Part shown: positions 13,158 to 24,898 of the stretch, piece by piece
Numbering within the stretch: the stretch's first letter is position 1
How the letters are laid out: each line of letters begins with the position of its first letter
NCBI GenBank assembly: GCA_022749755.1
Contig: CM040444.1
Coordinates: 5,273,009 to 5,337,008 of the forward strand
Length of the DNA stretch: 64,000 nucleotides
Direction of reading: 5' to 3'
Source of the DNA: Azadirachta indica
Lineage: Eukaryota; Streptophyta; Magnoliopsida; Sapindales; Meliaceae
Position numbers and translations under genes: made by a program
Notes under the pieces: model-generated
Seen by the model: the letters and a program-made list of their open reading frames with translations, nothing else
Databases searched by the model: none
Told to the model about the DNA's origin: nothing

Positions 13158-16100
13158 ATGGGACAAAGGGGCAGAGCTTGCGTGGTGGTTTTAGGGGATC
13201 TTGGTTGCAGTCCTCGTATGCAGTATCATGCTCTTTCTCTCGCTCGTCAGGTAATTTAACTACATACATATATTACATCTGGTGATCTTGTATTCATAAC
13301 CATGTTTACATGTTCTTTAGCTCAATTTGTTTTTCCTAAAGCACTATGACTATCTAAATTGATTACACCTTTAGATTTGCTTTCTGCAAATTGTTGTTGT
13401 CAATTGTGCTTACCATTCTCTATGGCATATATGAAATTTATGAGCTTTTGTTGTTTACAAAATTTATAATGCAATACTGTATGTTTATGTATGGGCCTTA
13501 GTGTTTCATCTGATGCACCCTTTTTGTTGTTTTCATTTATTTCCAATTATTCACATATTTTTGCTTGATTGATCTTCTTGTGGTTTGATTTGTCTTGCAG
13601 ATGTCTCTTGAGGTGGACATTGTTGCTTATGGAGGTATAATTTTCTATATCGATAATGCCTATTGACTGCAATATTTTTTTAATAGTTTCAGGGAATATC
13701 AAATATACTAATTTAACACTTGGGCAGGTTCCAAGCCACATGATGCTATTTTAGAGCATCCATCTATTCGTATTCACACGATGGTAATTACATTGTAAAT
13801 CTTGTAATGTCAAGGCTTCTTGATTTATGAATTCATTGTGTAATTTGTTTCCCCCAATCGAAAAAAAAAAAATGCAGACCCAATGGCCAGCAGTGCCTCA
13901 ACGCTTGCCAAAGTTGCTTTGGCCCATGCTGCTTTTGCTCAAGCCTTTTGTTCAGTTTCTCATGCTTATGTGGTTTCTTTGTGTCAAAATATCTTCTCCT
14001 GATATTTTTATAGTGCAGGTGAGCTTTTATTTCCTTCAGAAAATTCAATGTTCTTGTGTAACTCATCTGTGATATATCATTTCTTGTTGCCTATTACTGG
14101 TTCTTGCCTTAATTCTATTTTGACATCCATCTCTCACTTGTTTTCATCCCCCACTGTTTCAACGTAAAATAGCAATGAGAATTGTTTGTCATGTAAAATA
14201 GCATCTTCCTTATAGATGCTGGAATATTTTACAACGTTAGTTCCATTGTTATCCAACTTACAACAATTATGCATATTTTCGATGATAATGACTTGTACAT
14301 CCATTTCCTATAAGTGATTTTGCATCAACTACATTTTCCACTTGATGGATCTTTCGAAAACCATGTTTTGCTGCATTTCAAATGAAATATTCCTTTTTTC
14401 TGTTTAATATATAGGAGAAATTGTTTAGTGATTTATATCCTAATCACTCTTTTACCCCTGTTCTTCCCCTTCTTGTGCCTCAACCAAAATAAGAAAATTG
14501 CTACTAATGTCTTACGAGTAGTCTCTTTATATTGTGCAGAATCCCCCTTCTGTTCCAACATTAGCGGCTGTAAAATGGGCAAGTTCACTGAGACACTCTG
14601 CCTTTGTTGTTGATTGGCATAATTTTGGATATACGCTGCTCAGTTTGTCACTTGGAAGAAGTAGTTGCTTTGTCTCAGTATACCGCTGGTACTGATAAAG
14701 TTGATTCAAATTTCACTTTTCCTTATGAAGAGTCTTCTCATGCTGTGGGCTGGTGTGACTTTCTATTTTCTAGGTTTGAGAAGTGTTATGGGAAGATGGC
14801 AAATGGTGCTCTTTGTGTAACACAGGCAATGCAGCATGAGTTGGCTCAGAACTGGGATATAAAGTAAGAGCGTCTGCTCAAAAGGTCACAAATTTATTAT
14901 GCTGTACAACTTCTTGTGATCGTATTCTGATTGTGAATTTTGTTTTCTCTGGTCAAATTGATAGAGCTAATGTATTATATGATCAGCCTCCTGAGTTTTT
15001 CCATCCAACAACGCTTGAGGAGAAACATAAGGTAAATCATATGTTTCTGTGCAAATATTTAATTAAAAAAAAAAACTGATTGGAAGAATTGTTATGAATG
15101 TGGACCACTTTTAGTTATTCTGTAGATTGGACAAGAGTCTACAACAGCCTCTGGGCGTCCAAGATTGTGTCAGTAATGGTGAGTTTGACCAATGAATAAG
15201 TTTGTAGTTCCGACTTTGATCATGGTTTATACTAGAACAACTTTTTTACTCTAATAGTTGGACTTTTAGGAATGGAGAGCCATAATACAGATGAGACTCT
15301 GTTTACAACACAGGCTGGCAATGATGTTTTCTTGAAGCCAAACAGACCGGCTCTAATTGTAAGCAGTACAAGCTGGTAAGCTCATCCCTTGTGAGTTTGT
15401 TACTAGTGCTAACACTCAAGAATCTGCATGCTACACCCATTGCTTTACTTTTCCTATCAACATTGTTGTTTTCTTTTTTGTCTTTTTTGGTAGCCATCTC
15501 TCTACTTCCTATTCTATCCTTCATCAACTTCCAGGGTTCTTTGACAAATTTGGTGAGACAAGTGATATATTTTGAATAATGATGCATTTTTTCAGGACTC
15601 CAGATGAAGATTTTGGCATTCTTTTGGAAGCAGCAATAATGTATGATAGACGTGTTGCTGCAATATTGAATGAAGATGATTCCGCTAATGGAGAGATTCT
15701 TTGGAAGGAATCTGACAGGAGCCAATGCTTGTACCCTCGATTGTTGTTTATCATTACAGGTAATAATTCTTCTGCTTGTGCAATGTTAGCGCCCATATGG
15801 CCACCAATTTACTTGGGATTTCCGTTTTTTACAAAGGCAAAGGGCCCGAGAAGGAAAAATATGAAGAGAAAATAAGGAGATTACGCCTCAAAAGAGTGGC
15901 ATTTCGTACCATGTGGCTGTCAGCTGAAGATTATCCATTGCTTCTTGGTAGGTCATTTGTTTTCTCTTTGTTGCTTTTCCTTTTCCATTTTTACTTCCCC
16001 CACCTAAACTCCCTTCTTGCTCTTGGATGTTTTCAGTCTCTTGATCCTGTTCGCATTTTCTTCTTTACTTGTTTAGCAGCTGATTTAACTATCTTTACAG

Positions 16101-17003
16101 GTTCAGCCGACCTAGGTGTCTGTCTGCATACTTCATCATCGGGGCTGGACCTCCCCATGAAGGTGTGTTATTGTTACAGTTCCTATTATAGCTTGAAGTA
16201 TTTATGCTTAAAGAAAGTTAAATAAAAAAGAGATTGTAGGTACATAAGAAATCTTTAGGTACGTAAGGAATCTTTCTCTTTATATTGATCACTGGAATTT
16301 CTGATATTGGCTTCCAGGTTGTGGACATGTTCGGTTGTGGACTACCTGTTTGTGCTGTTTCCTACTCTTGGTAAATCCCTGTGTCTTCATGCCTTCAGTA
16401 ACTTGCATATTATGTATGCTATGCTGATGCTATGTTTTCGACGCTGCATTTTCTTTTATAATCATGGTGTTGCATTGATCTTATGAAGCATTGAAGAACT
16501 CGTTAAAGTTGAGAAAAATGGCCTCCTCTTTTCTTCATCTTCAGAGCTGGCTGACCAACTTTTGGTATGTTTGTTTGACTAGTGGAATGTCTACGTATTA
16601 ATTAAAGTTGAATAATGCACGATTCAAGGTGTTATCTATCGTTGCGTAGAGTACTTAGATGATTGTTTGAGCAGATATTTTAAATCTTCTGCTGCTGTGA
16701 CTGTGCAGATGCTCTTTAAGGGTTTTCCAGATGAATGTGATGCTCTGAAGAAGTTGAGGAATGGTACATTGGAAATGGGTTTGTCTGCAAGATGGGCTAC
16801 TGAGTGGGAAGAGCATGCCAAGCCTTTGATATCAGAGGTAAGTTCATTCTCATAGAGGTGGTAGTGCCTAACCATTTTGAAGTATGTACTATCTTTAATT
16901 CCAAGCACCTTGGTGAAGTACTCTTTCTTTCACTTTGCATACACATATGAAACTAAACAAAAGGAATTTGAACCTGCAGGTTATTTCTCAATGTGCCAAT
17001 TGA
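13158..17003 (+). CDS. TUN: ALG1-type chitobiosyldiphosphodolichol beta-mannosyltransferase (TURAN-like)
   Basis: Sixteen exons: 13158-13250, 13601-13634, 13728-13783, 13878-14018, 14540-14688, 14774-14863, 14965-15031, 15115-15178, 15270-15375, 15596-15759, 15837-15947, 16101-16162, 16318-16370, 16489-16564, 16709-16837, 16980-17003. Together they give 1419 nt, 472 residues, with all introns GT-AG. The protein starts MGQRGRACVVVLGDLG, has the SPRMQYHA motif, a hydrophobic stretch near residues 75-105, and the GT-B C-terminal signatures ITGKGPEKE and LHTSSSGLDLPMKVVDMFG (about 360-385). This matches the GT33 ALG1 family and Arabidopsis TURAN. Family role: adds the first mannose from GDP-Man to GlcNAc2-PP-dolichol on the cytosolic face of the ER, in N-glycan assembly; TURAN is needed for pollen-tube function. 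It appears intact. The EDR1-like relic lies just upstream in the same orientation. Confidence 0.93.
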
Positions 17004-17682
17004 CATCTGATCATTTAGCTGGCACGGCACAGATTTAACTTTTGATGACAGCAAATTAAGTTAGTTTGTATTGAATTACAGTAAAAGATAGATTGGATTC
17101 GAGTATGCTGAATTGATGCATCATCCCGGTGAAACTCTTTTAAACAACTGCTGGGATTCTTTTTCTTTTTTTTCCTCTTTTTTTAAACTAAAATAGTTTG
17201 TCAATAGATTGTGATTTTTGTTGTCTAACGAAGAACAGTGAATGACAGAGTTCAGGTTTTCATTTGATGTAGCTAAATCTGCTATGAAAAAGAATTGTAG
17301 AGTTCATGCATACAGTCCCAATGAGCAAAATAGCATTTGAATTATAAATGAGATATAGGGAGGGAAGAAGGGAGCAAAATAACAGTTAGGCAACTAATTA
17401 CAAATTTTCCATCTTCTTAAGAATCAAATCCTTCAACCTGAGGAATTTATACACGCAAATTCGGGGAAAATTGCACACAAACAGATAATATTCTACAAGA
17501 AATGAGTACAAAATTCTATTATCAAAATGTAAATAAAGCTTTCCCAAGCACCAACTGTAAATTCACTAAAAATAATTGTTTGATCTTCTCAATTATTATT
17601 TATTTATTTTATGATTTCCATCGGATAAATTATATTCTGAAATATTGAAAATACACTGCTTAAACGATACAGTAACCACCAA
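17004..17682. other. Convergent 3' spacer between the ALG1-like and glyoxal oxidase genes
   Basis: Holds the 3' UTRs of two convergent genes. AATAAA-like words on the minus strand near 17600 could serve the oxidase gene. No other feature was seen. Confidence 0.5.
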
Positions 17683-19347
17683 TCACACCAGCTTCACCCA
17701 CATGCCAGAACTTGGTATACCGGCATGCACCAGAAACAAGAAATAGTACCCTGGAGGAGCTATCTCAGCGGTCGACGGCGCAACGGCTATCAGATTATAC
17801 ACGTAAGACGTCAGATGTGAAACGTCTAGCAGCTTCAGTATCACCATCCTCTGATTCATTCCAAAGGAATGCGTTGTAAACGACGGTGCAATAAGTCTTA
17901 CCGACACAACACTGGCTGACAAAAACTCCGGCACGGAGAAACTCAGCCTAAACGACATGCCGTATCGGAATGTTTCATCAAGGGACAAGAGTTTTGGCCT
18001 TATTGGTCCGTATTCGGCGGATAAATACGGCGGCGAATACGCTTCCAAGCTTAAGTCTGTTGGGTATAAAACGTCTGTAAAGTTGTAATAAATGTGTGGA
18101 TTACTGCCGCCGATTAATACACGCCCGTCTGTTAGTAGAATAGCCGATGAATGATACATTCTTGGCCTGGTTGATGGCGCCATGACTGAAAATCTGCGGT
18201 TGCCTTGTTCAGATGGACGGTAGATGATCGGCCGGGTCATTGGGCCCCGGCCCAATTCCCATCCGGCAGTTCCCTTTTCTGCTCCATTGATGATGATCAC
18301 GTCGCCGGTGGGAAGAAAAATCATGTCACCCATCACTCTTGGTAATGGCATTTCCTCCATAACCCAACTAGGGTTTGCATGGGAAACCATGAGCCTGCCG
18401 CACGTAGAAAGCGCACGTACGAAATATCCACGTCTGGCTTGGGCAAACGAGCCCCTTGGTGCACCGCCGCAAACAATGATCTCAACTTCCACGCCGCCGC
18501 CTTTGTTTTCATCCAATGGAAGCAGAACTGATGAGCCTGAGCTCGGATAGTTACGTGGATCACCGCCAGGGATTTCAGGAAACTCTTTTAACACGCGGTT
18601 TTGATTGTAATCTAGCAATATTGATCTTGTATTAGCGAAGATGAACAAGTTACCGTCGGGTAAGAGGTGTATAAAAGGGTACAAATTATTTTCTCCGTAA
18701 TCCGTCGTTTCAATCAGAAAACGTAACATGAACGTTCGAGAAGAAGAAGATTCTTCAGCATGTCGAGGGTAAAACTCATAGTTGAACTGTCTTCTTCCTC
18801 CAACAATGATTATACGTCCGTCAGGCAATATCTGATTAGTAGCATACCATCTGCGTTCTGATAGATACTGTGGAAATTCAACCCAATCGCATTCATCACC
18901 ATAACACGGCGTAAATGTACGAACTACATGGTCACCGTCGTTGAACCCACCGGTTTGGACCAGAGTTCCGTTGGGCAGAACAGCCCCGGAAGAGCACCAA
19001 GTGTCCGTTTCCACCATTAGAGGCCGGTACGCATTGGTGGCAGTGTCGTAGAGGACGGAGTGGGCGGTACAATCAGTGTGAAGAACTGTGTCGTAGGGGT
19101 CAAACCGGCAACGGCCACCGGAGAGGGATAGATTGGAGCGGCCGAAATCTGTGCGGTCAAACATGATGACTGTGTTATCACGTAGAAGCTGCATGTGCAT
19201 GGCTGAAATGCCTATACTGGAATGTAAGAGATTCCATTCACCTTGACGGCCAGTGTATGAGGGAAGGAGTTGGGTTGAAATTGGAGAGATGAAAATGAAG
19301 AAGAATGAGAGCGGAAGGAAGAGAAATTTGATGAAATTGGTGGGCAT
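17683..19347 (-). CDS. Glyoxal oxidase-like copper radical oxidase (GLOX), secreted
   Basis: An intronless 554-residue protein. Residues 1-25 form a signal peptide with a phenylalanine-rich core. The glyoxal oxidase N-terminal domain (Kelch-like beta-propeller) follows, then a C-terminal DUF1929 domain from about residue 440. The expected metalloradical residues are all present: Cys118 in TWCSSG and Tyr168 in ERRWYAT (thioether-linked pair), Tyr398-His399 in RPRMYHSSA, and His493 in TTHSFGMNQ. The family oxidises aldehydes or related small substrates with release of H2O2 in the apoplast. Plant members act in pollen, tapetum and wall modification, but the substrate of this one cannot be told. 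A TATATAG motif lies at 19443-19450 (minus strand), about 95 bases before the ATG. There are no breaks. Confidence 0.95.
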   Translation of the reverse strand: MPTNFIKFLFLPLSFFFIFISPISTQLLPSYTGRQGEWNLLHSSIGISAMHMQLLRDNTVIMFDRTDFGRSNLSLSGGRCRFDPYDTVLHTDCTAHSVLYDTATNAYRPLMVETDTWCSSGAVLPNGTLVQTGGFNDGDHVVRTFTPCYGDECDWVEFPQYLSERRWYATNQILPDGRIIIVGGRRQFNYEFYPRHAEESSSSRTFMLRFLIETTDYGENNLYPFIHLLPDGNLFIFANTRSILLDYNQNRVLKEFPEIPGGDPRNYPSSGSSVLLPLDENKGGGVEVEIIVCGGAPRGSFAQARRGYFVRALSTCGRLMVSHANPSWVMEEMPLPRVMGDMIFLPTGDVIIINGAEKGTAGWELGRGPMTRPIIYRPSEQGNRRFSVMAPSTRPRMYHSSAILLTDGRVLIGGSNPHIYYNFTDVLYPTDLSLEAYSPPYLSAEYGPIRPKLLSLDETFRYGMSFRLSFSVPEFLSASVVSVRLIAPSFTTHSFGMNQRMVILKLLDVSHLTSYVYNLIAVAPSTAEIAPPGYYFLFLVHAGIPSSGMWVKLV

Positions 19348-19442
19348 GGTGGTTCGAGAAAAAGAAAGATTTTTGTGTGCTGTAGTTGGAGTTGCAGGTT
19401 GCAGCTGGTTGTAAGAGATGGAGTTGGTGCAGTGAAGATGAA

Positions 19443-19450
19443 CTATATAT
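19443..19450 (-). promoter_or_regulatory. Probable TATA box of the glyoxal oxidase gene
   Basis: On the minus strand the sequence reads TATATAGT about 95 bases upstream of the ATG at 19347. That distance suits a plant TATA box with a short leader. Confidence 0.5.
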
Positions 19451-19570
19451 TAACTAATTTTTTTATAATAATAATATTATAACTAGGAGATCTTGGATGC
19501 CATGGAGAATGAATAGATCATTACTTAAAGGTTCCTAATTTATGAGAAGCCATGAATTTGTTACCTGTTT

Positions 19571-19812
19571 TAACCTTGCAGAGTAAGTAATCCCCTCCAT
19601 TCAGCTGGAAAATGGGCATGCATTAGTGTCATAATCTTGAGCTAGCTCCCAAAAAATTGCTGCGATAATCTTCTAATATCGCTAGTTCTGGAATGCTTCC
19701 ATGCTTGCAGCACTTGACGAGTGTGTATCAAAAACTAAAGATTATGATACAAACAGATGCCCGTTTTCCAGCTGAAATAATGGAGTGCCAGCTAAATTTC
19801 TCTGCAAGGTTA
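19571..19812. repeat. Long imperfect inverted repeat (MIRNA-like or foldback hairpin)
   Basis: The left arm (19571-19638) and right arm (19738-19812) are inverted copies. Outermost, TAACCTTGCAGAG pairs with CTCTGCAAGGTTA. Inner blocks TTCAGCTGGAAAA and TCATAATCTT pair with their complements, giving about 33 of 39 matches over the inner block. The 99-base loop has its own small stem (GCGATA/TATCGC). The transcribed strand is unknown. Candidates are a microRNA precursor, a short foldback element, or an old inverted duplication. I do not recognise a known mature miRNA in it. Confidence 0.6.
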
Positions 19813-20555
19813 GAAAATCCTCAGCATTTCTATACTTCTGCAGTTACGCCATTTAAGTCCCCTTTTTTTTCTCACATCTCTGGGCAGCTAGCAAACTGCC
19901 ATAGTATGTTAAATTAATTCACATATGAGGGCATCTTGCTTGCTTAATGTGTTGTAATGGTATTTGAATATTTAGTTTAATTATTGAACTTAAACTCCGA
20001 CTTCGAAGTAAATATGATGCTCATATAATGATTTCATTCTCAATTAGCAAATACCCACGTCGAGATATGATTTTGTTGATGTTAATGTCTAGAAAATATT
20101 CTGCTTACTATTCACGACTATTTATGAAGTACTGCTTACTCAAAATACGATGTATCTTATGTTTTGCAAACATTTTAACATAATTACATCTCACCAATGA
20201 ATGTAAGACACATATAAGTTTCTTGTGGGAAGTATATAAGGTGTATTTACGACGAAAAAGCTAATTTAGAGTATTCAAATCAACCTAAAAAAATTCTTGA
20301 ATGTGACCGTCCGAAAATTTTATTTTTTTCTCTGTTTTTAACGTCTGAAACTTCTGATTTTCTACATTGTTTTGATTCACTTGTTTGGATGCTTAGTTGG
20401 TGGTGTTAACAACCTAAACTTGGTGACATTTACCGAAAATTCAGCCAACAAATTTCCAAGCTTCATATATAGCTGCTTTAAACCCGAAAACTTCACTCTT
20501 TCCTAAACTAAAAACATTGATCTAAAGACCACATTCATCGAATAGAAACTACTGT
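19813..20555. other. AT-rich spacer
   Basis: No coding signature was recognised apart from the edge of the orphan acidic reading frame that follows. Confidence 0.4.
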
Positions 20556-20789
20556 CTATCCATCTTTCTGCTTTGCCTCACTTGTCTGCACATTAGCTGG
20601 ATTGGATTTTGATTTGGATCCTGGTTTATCCATCACCTTCTTGTTTGACCTATCTTTATCATCATCATCATCATCATCATCATCCGAGCTAGCATGTAGA
20701 AGATATCCAAAACAAGAAACAAGGTAAACGTTTCCTCTTCTTGAAATCCAATCTTCTGATTTCTCGAACCTTAAAAGGAGGTGTATACA
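20556..20789 (-). pseudogene. Orphan C-terminal-like reading frame with Asp tract
   Basis: On the minus strand an open frame of about 78 codons without an ATG ends at a stop at 20556-20558. It contains FEKSEDWISRRGNVYLV, then a run of eight Asp from a GAT repeat (20648-20672), then a Lys/Ser-rich tail ending SEAKQKDG. The composition looks like the acidic and basic tail of a nuclear or ER protein, which suggests a last exon whose upstream exons are missing. I do not recognise the protein. It could also be a chance frame seeded by the trinucleotide repeat. Confidence 0.35.
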
Positions 20790-21770
20790 TTAATTCTCTA
20801 TTGTTTTCATTATCTCCTGGTTTGCTTTTACTATCTCCACCAGGTTAAAGTCTTGTTTGCAATATTGACAGGTAGGAAAAACTCATACATAACTCTCGCG
20901 AACTGTTAATTAACCATTAGAATCAGTAACATTTTTAAACATTCTACCAACTTAACTATTTTCCACTTACTACATAATTAATGCCTATAAAAAATTTTAT
21001 TATTATCCATTGATCATTTAAGATTTTAAATTATGAGTGTGAAATTTTCAAATAAATTTTATTAGAGATAAAAACATATAAAATTTATGTCAACGAAATA
21101 ATAATATTACATTAATTCATAAAATAGAATTTGCATACTTATTATTATTATTCACAATCATATTTTTTTTAAAGTTAATAACAAATTTAAAATTATAGTT
21201 ATTTTGTTTGTATGTACACCTAATTAATAAAAATAATAAAAAATAAAATTTTATTAAGTGAGTGTATAGATAATTAAATTTTTTAAAAAAATTTAAATAT
21301 TAATAATAAATTTAGAATTACATATTATGAAAAATAAGATTTATTTATTTATGTAAAATAATATTACTGTATTATACAGATGATCGAATATTAAAATTAT
21401 TATCCGACAATAAGCGAAAAATATTTAAGAATGCTTTGGGATTCCGTGAGAGTTTTATTTTTTGTGTTCACATTTTTTTGTAATTCATTAATGCCGTTTA
21501 TTTTTTTTATTGTATTCACTTTTTTAAAAAAAATAAAATAAAATAAGAGTAAGCTATTGCGCCATTTGGCTGGCGAACGGCAACCTTTCAAATACGTCAA
21601 CTGCACCCAGCAGGAAGGAAAATTGTTCGCGGATTCCAGTGCCTAAATAAAACGAAGCCGGCGCCAACGGCGAAAGTATAACGGGAAGATAAACGGAGAT
21701 CGTTAATCTGAAATCAATTTAATCAAATCAGAAGCCAACCACACACACAGACGAACGACGATAATAAGAG
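20790..21770. other. AT-rich spacer and NFU promoter
   Basis: Very AT-rich up to about 21560. The sequence becomes more GC-rich from about 21560 to the NFU start codon, as expected for the proximal promoter and leader. No clear TATA box was singled out. Confidence 0.45.
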
Positions 21771-24700
21771 ATGCACGGCGTCGTATTAAACCCAACATAC
21801 AGTCGGCCGCAGCAAACCCTAGAGCCTCCGTCCTGCTCTCGCCCTCCCTCTAAGGTCTCTCCTTACATCTCTCCTTTTTTTTTCTTTTCCGTTTTCTATC
21901 ATTCAATGAAAATTTTAATTTTATTTTTTTCGTTTTGTTTTCGTATCTAAAATTGTCTTCGTTTTTGACGCAGGCATGTTCAAGTTTCTTTGGAACTCGA
22001 GTTTCGCTCGCGAGGTGGCGGAATCCGGTGCGGCGCGGCTTATGTCGGTCGCTATTGATTCGGAGACGGGATGTCACGCGCAGAGGCGGTTAGTTTCTTG
22101 TTTGGAACATCAATTAGGCTTTTCTTGAATTGGATTGGTGGAAATGATTGAGTATTTGATCAATTAGGTTTATTGAGATTGAATTTGGTATTTGTCAAAG
22201 AATTTGGTGTGATTATTATTGCTATTTGTTTGTTATTTGTTCAATTTGGCTGAGATACTATACAAGGAAGGTTCACAAAAGATGGTGGACGTTGCAGAAA
22301 ATATGTTGGGTGTGCTTTTCATACCGTCCAAAGTGCTTTCATACAGTCAAAAGGTTGTTTAGTTCTAGTTTTTATGGTTTGCCTGAAATAAATACAAGTG
22401 CTTTTTGAGATTGAGAAAGCACTTTGAGTGCTTATGGGACAATCACTTGATAGGGGCTTCTGTAGAAAGTACTTTCTAGATTAAAAGTGAATGTGTGGAG
22501 TGCTTTCTTAAAGATAACTCAATGGGTGTTCTTTAGAAGCACATACAGGTGTTTTATGAAGACTCTTTTACTCCAAAGCACTTCTTATAAAGATGCTGCC
22601 AAATGCACTAGATGTCAATTTTTCCATTTCTATTGTCTGTAAACTATTTATTCAACATATGAACATATATTGATCTACTCTTAGTAGTTTTTTGGAGTGA
22701 GGTTTTACTGAATCTAACAAGATTCTTTCCATTTGAATCAGCAGTAATAAAGGCTGTAGCTACTCCAGATTCTGTTGTTGAATTGCCATTGACTGCTGAA
22801 AATGTTGAAAATGTATTGGATGAAGTTCGACCATATCTCATAGCAGATGGTGGGAATGTGGCATTACATGAGATTGATGGCAATGTTGTGCGGTTAAAGC
22901 TACAAGGAGCATGTGGGTCTTGTCCAAGTGCTGTAATGACAATGAAGATGGGCATTGAGCGTCGCCTAATGGAAAAGATACCTGAGATAGTAGCAGTTGA
23001 ATCAGTGGCTGATGAAGAAACAGGGCTTGAGCTAAATGAAGAAAATATCGAGAAGGTAATTGCTTTACACCCTTTGGGATGCATGCTTGTTCCTTTCCCC
23101 CCTTTTGTTTTATTAAAGTGTCATTGAATAAATCGTGTTGCATCATCATAACTGCGATGACTGAGTTCAACTTTATTGTTGCCATTAATTGCTCATACCA
23201 AGAAAAAGAAAAGTGAAGGAACTGTCAAGAGGTCTATATTATTCTTGAAATAAGCAAACAAAAGAAACTAAGAGGTAAGAGAAAATAATGTTGTAAAGAA
23301 ATAAATTGAGGAAATAGGTTGTTGGTGATGGAAACAATTGATGCTGGTGCTTGTGATTGGCTTTAAGAATTTGAGGATTTGGAAGTGTAGTTGGAGTCGC
23401 ATAATTCAAAGTTCGTTGTCAGTGCTTTTTACAGCAAATGGAAATTTTAGGTGTAAATGAAAGGGATTTGAGCAGGAATGTAATAGAGAAGTTTCATTCC
23501 CTAATGAAATCCTTCGGTCATTGACTTTGGAATTTACCCAGACATCAACGAGCCCCCGCCTATCCATTTATAAGAATCCATATTAAACGTTAGTTTTGTT
23601 ACTTGGCTCTTTTCTGATTTGGCAATAGTTTGTGCTCATAGAAACCTTAGTTTTTTATGGTGTGAAGTTTGAGTAATGCATGATGACTCAGTCATGGAGA
23701 GATAGGATGGAGCCAGGACATAAATTTCATGAGTTTAGAAATGGGCATAGAGATCTAATTAATACATATTTAAATGAGCCAATACAGCAATGTTATGCAA
23801 GAAAGTATTTGAAGATGAGTCTCAACCACTTATGTGTGATACTTAAAAAAAAAAAAAAATGATGCAACAGTGTGTTGGCTCTTCCTACAGCGCCTAGTGG
23901 CATCCTTTTTGTGGGATCAGCTATATAGGGCAGCAAAAATTTTCTGGGCTCTTTGGAGATCATTTGATATTTCATTAATGGAGAATTTGCCTGCTACGGA
24001 AAATAGTAAAGAGACAAGCCAAGACCCTTGGAAGTATGCAATCTTAGCTCTTTTGTGGGTAATTGGCAGAAGCAAAATATTTTTATTATTGAAGATGAAA
24101 GAAGGAATGAAGTCAATTGGTTTGGGAACACAATATGATTCTTTGCATCTCTTTGGACTCCTTTTTTATAAGATTTTCTAGATGTCTTTTTCCTTCATCC
24201 ATCTCAATCGGACAGGCAATCAAGTAAGTTTATATTTTCGGGTTTGCTTTTGCTGCAGGATCAAGATATACAGTGCATATATTGTTGCAGATTTATGGCA
24301 ACTAGTATGTATACTCTGTTGGGGGTTAAAGTGGTTGTTTGTGTACCAGCCACGTGGTTATCATGGAATGTTTGAATGCATGTCCTAATTTTAATGATTC
24401 AGTGACACGTGTCAGCATGCAAACGGAAGATGACTTTAACAGGATACATGTATGGATCTTTGTTTTCTTGGTCAATTGTTTGGGTTTCTCTTTTTCCCTG
24501 TTCCCTGCTTTTGTTGGGCTGCTAATATCTCATGCCAAAACTGGCATGATTATTTGGCGTGTAAACTGTAGCAATATCTGCTTATATCATATATTTTGGA
24601 GATGTGAAGGGAGCTTAGTTTTATTTGCAACTCACTGTAGTTGGATACATATTATATGTAACCTTTTGCTTGCTATGTTTGCTGATTTACTACTTGTTAA

Positions 24701-24898
24701 TTATGTCAGGTACTTGAAGAAATTAGGCCCTACCTTGTTGGGGCTGCCGGTGGATCTCTTGAGCTGGTGGCAATTGAGGAGCCAATAGTGAAAGTCCGAA
24801 TTTCAGGTCCAGCAGCCGGGGTCATGACTGTTCGAGTGGCTGTTACCCAGAAATTGCGAGAGAAAATCCCAGCCATTGCAGCCGTTCAACTTCTGTAA
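21771..24898 (+). CDS. Plastid NifU-like Fe-S scaffold protein, NFU2/NFU3 type
   Basis: Four exons: 21771-21854, 21974-22088, 22742-23055, 24710-24898. They total 702 nt, 233 residues. The first ~65 residues are Ser/Arg-rich and lack acidic order, as in a chloroplast transit peptide. A NifU domain follows, containing [19 protein letters not shown] and the cluster-binding CGSCPS motif (Cys124, Cys127). The last exon is a second NifU-like domain ([35 protein letters not shown]) in which the CxxC is replaced. This two-domain layout is that of plant NFU1-3. The family carries 4Fe-4S or 2Fe-2S clusters to photosystem I and other stromal apoproteins. The last intron is long (1.65 kb). AATAAA lies about 28 bases after the stop. 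It cannot be assigned to NFU2 rather than NFU3 by eye. Confidence 0.93.
22310..22610. mobile_element. Possible MITE remnant in NFU intron 2
   Basis: This intronic stretch contains at least five AGTGCTTT/AAAGCACT words in both orientations, including AAAGCACTTTGAGTGCTT near 22417. It ends with a GCCAAATGCACT-like block. Such internally palindromic sequence is common in plant hAT-like MITEs. No clean terminal inverted repeats or target duplication were established. Confidence 0.35.

Noticed and set aside
18224..18550. Plus-strand open frames opposite the glyoxal oxidase gene
   Set aside because: They are antisense shadows of a well-supported 554-codon gene and show no protein-like pattern of their own.
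24339..24788. 149-codon open frame at the end of the NFU gene
   Set aside because: It is intron sequence running out of frame into the last NFU exon. The true frame there encodes the second NifU-like domain.
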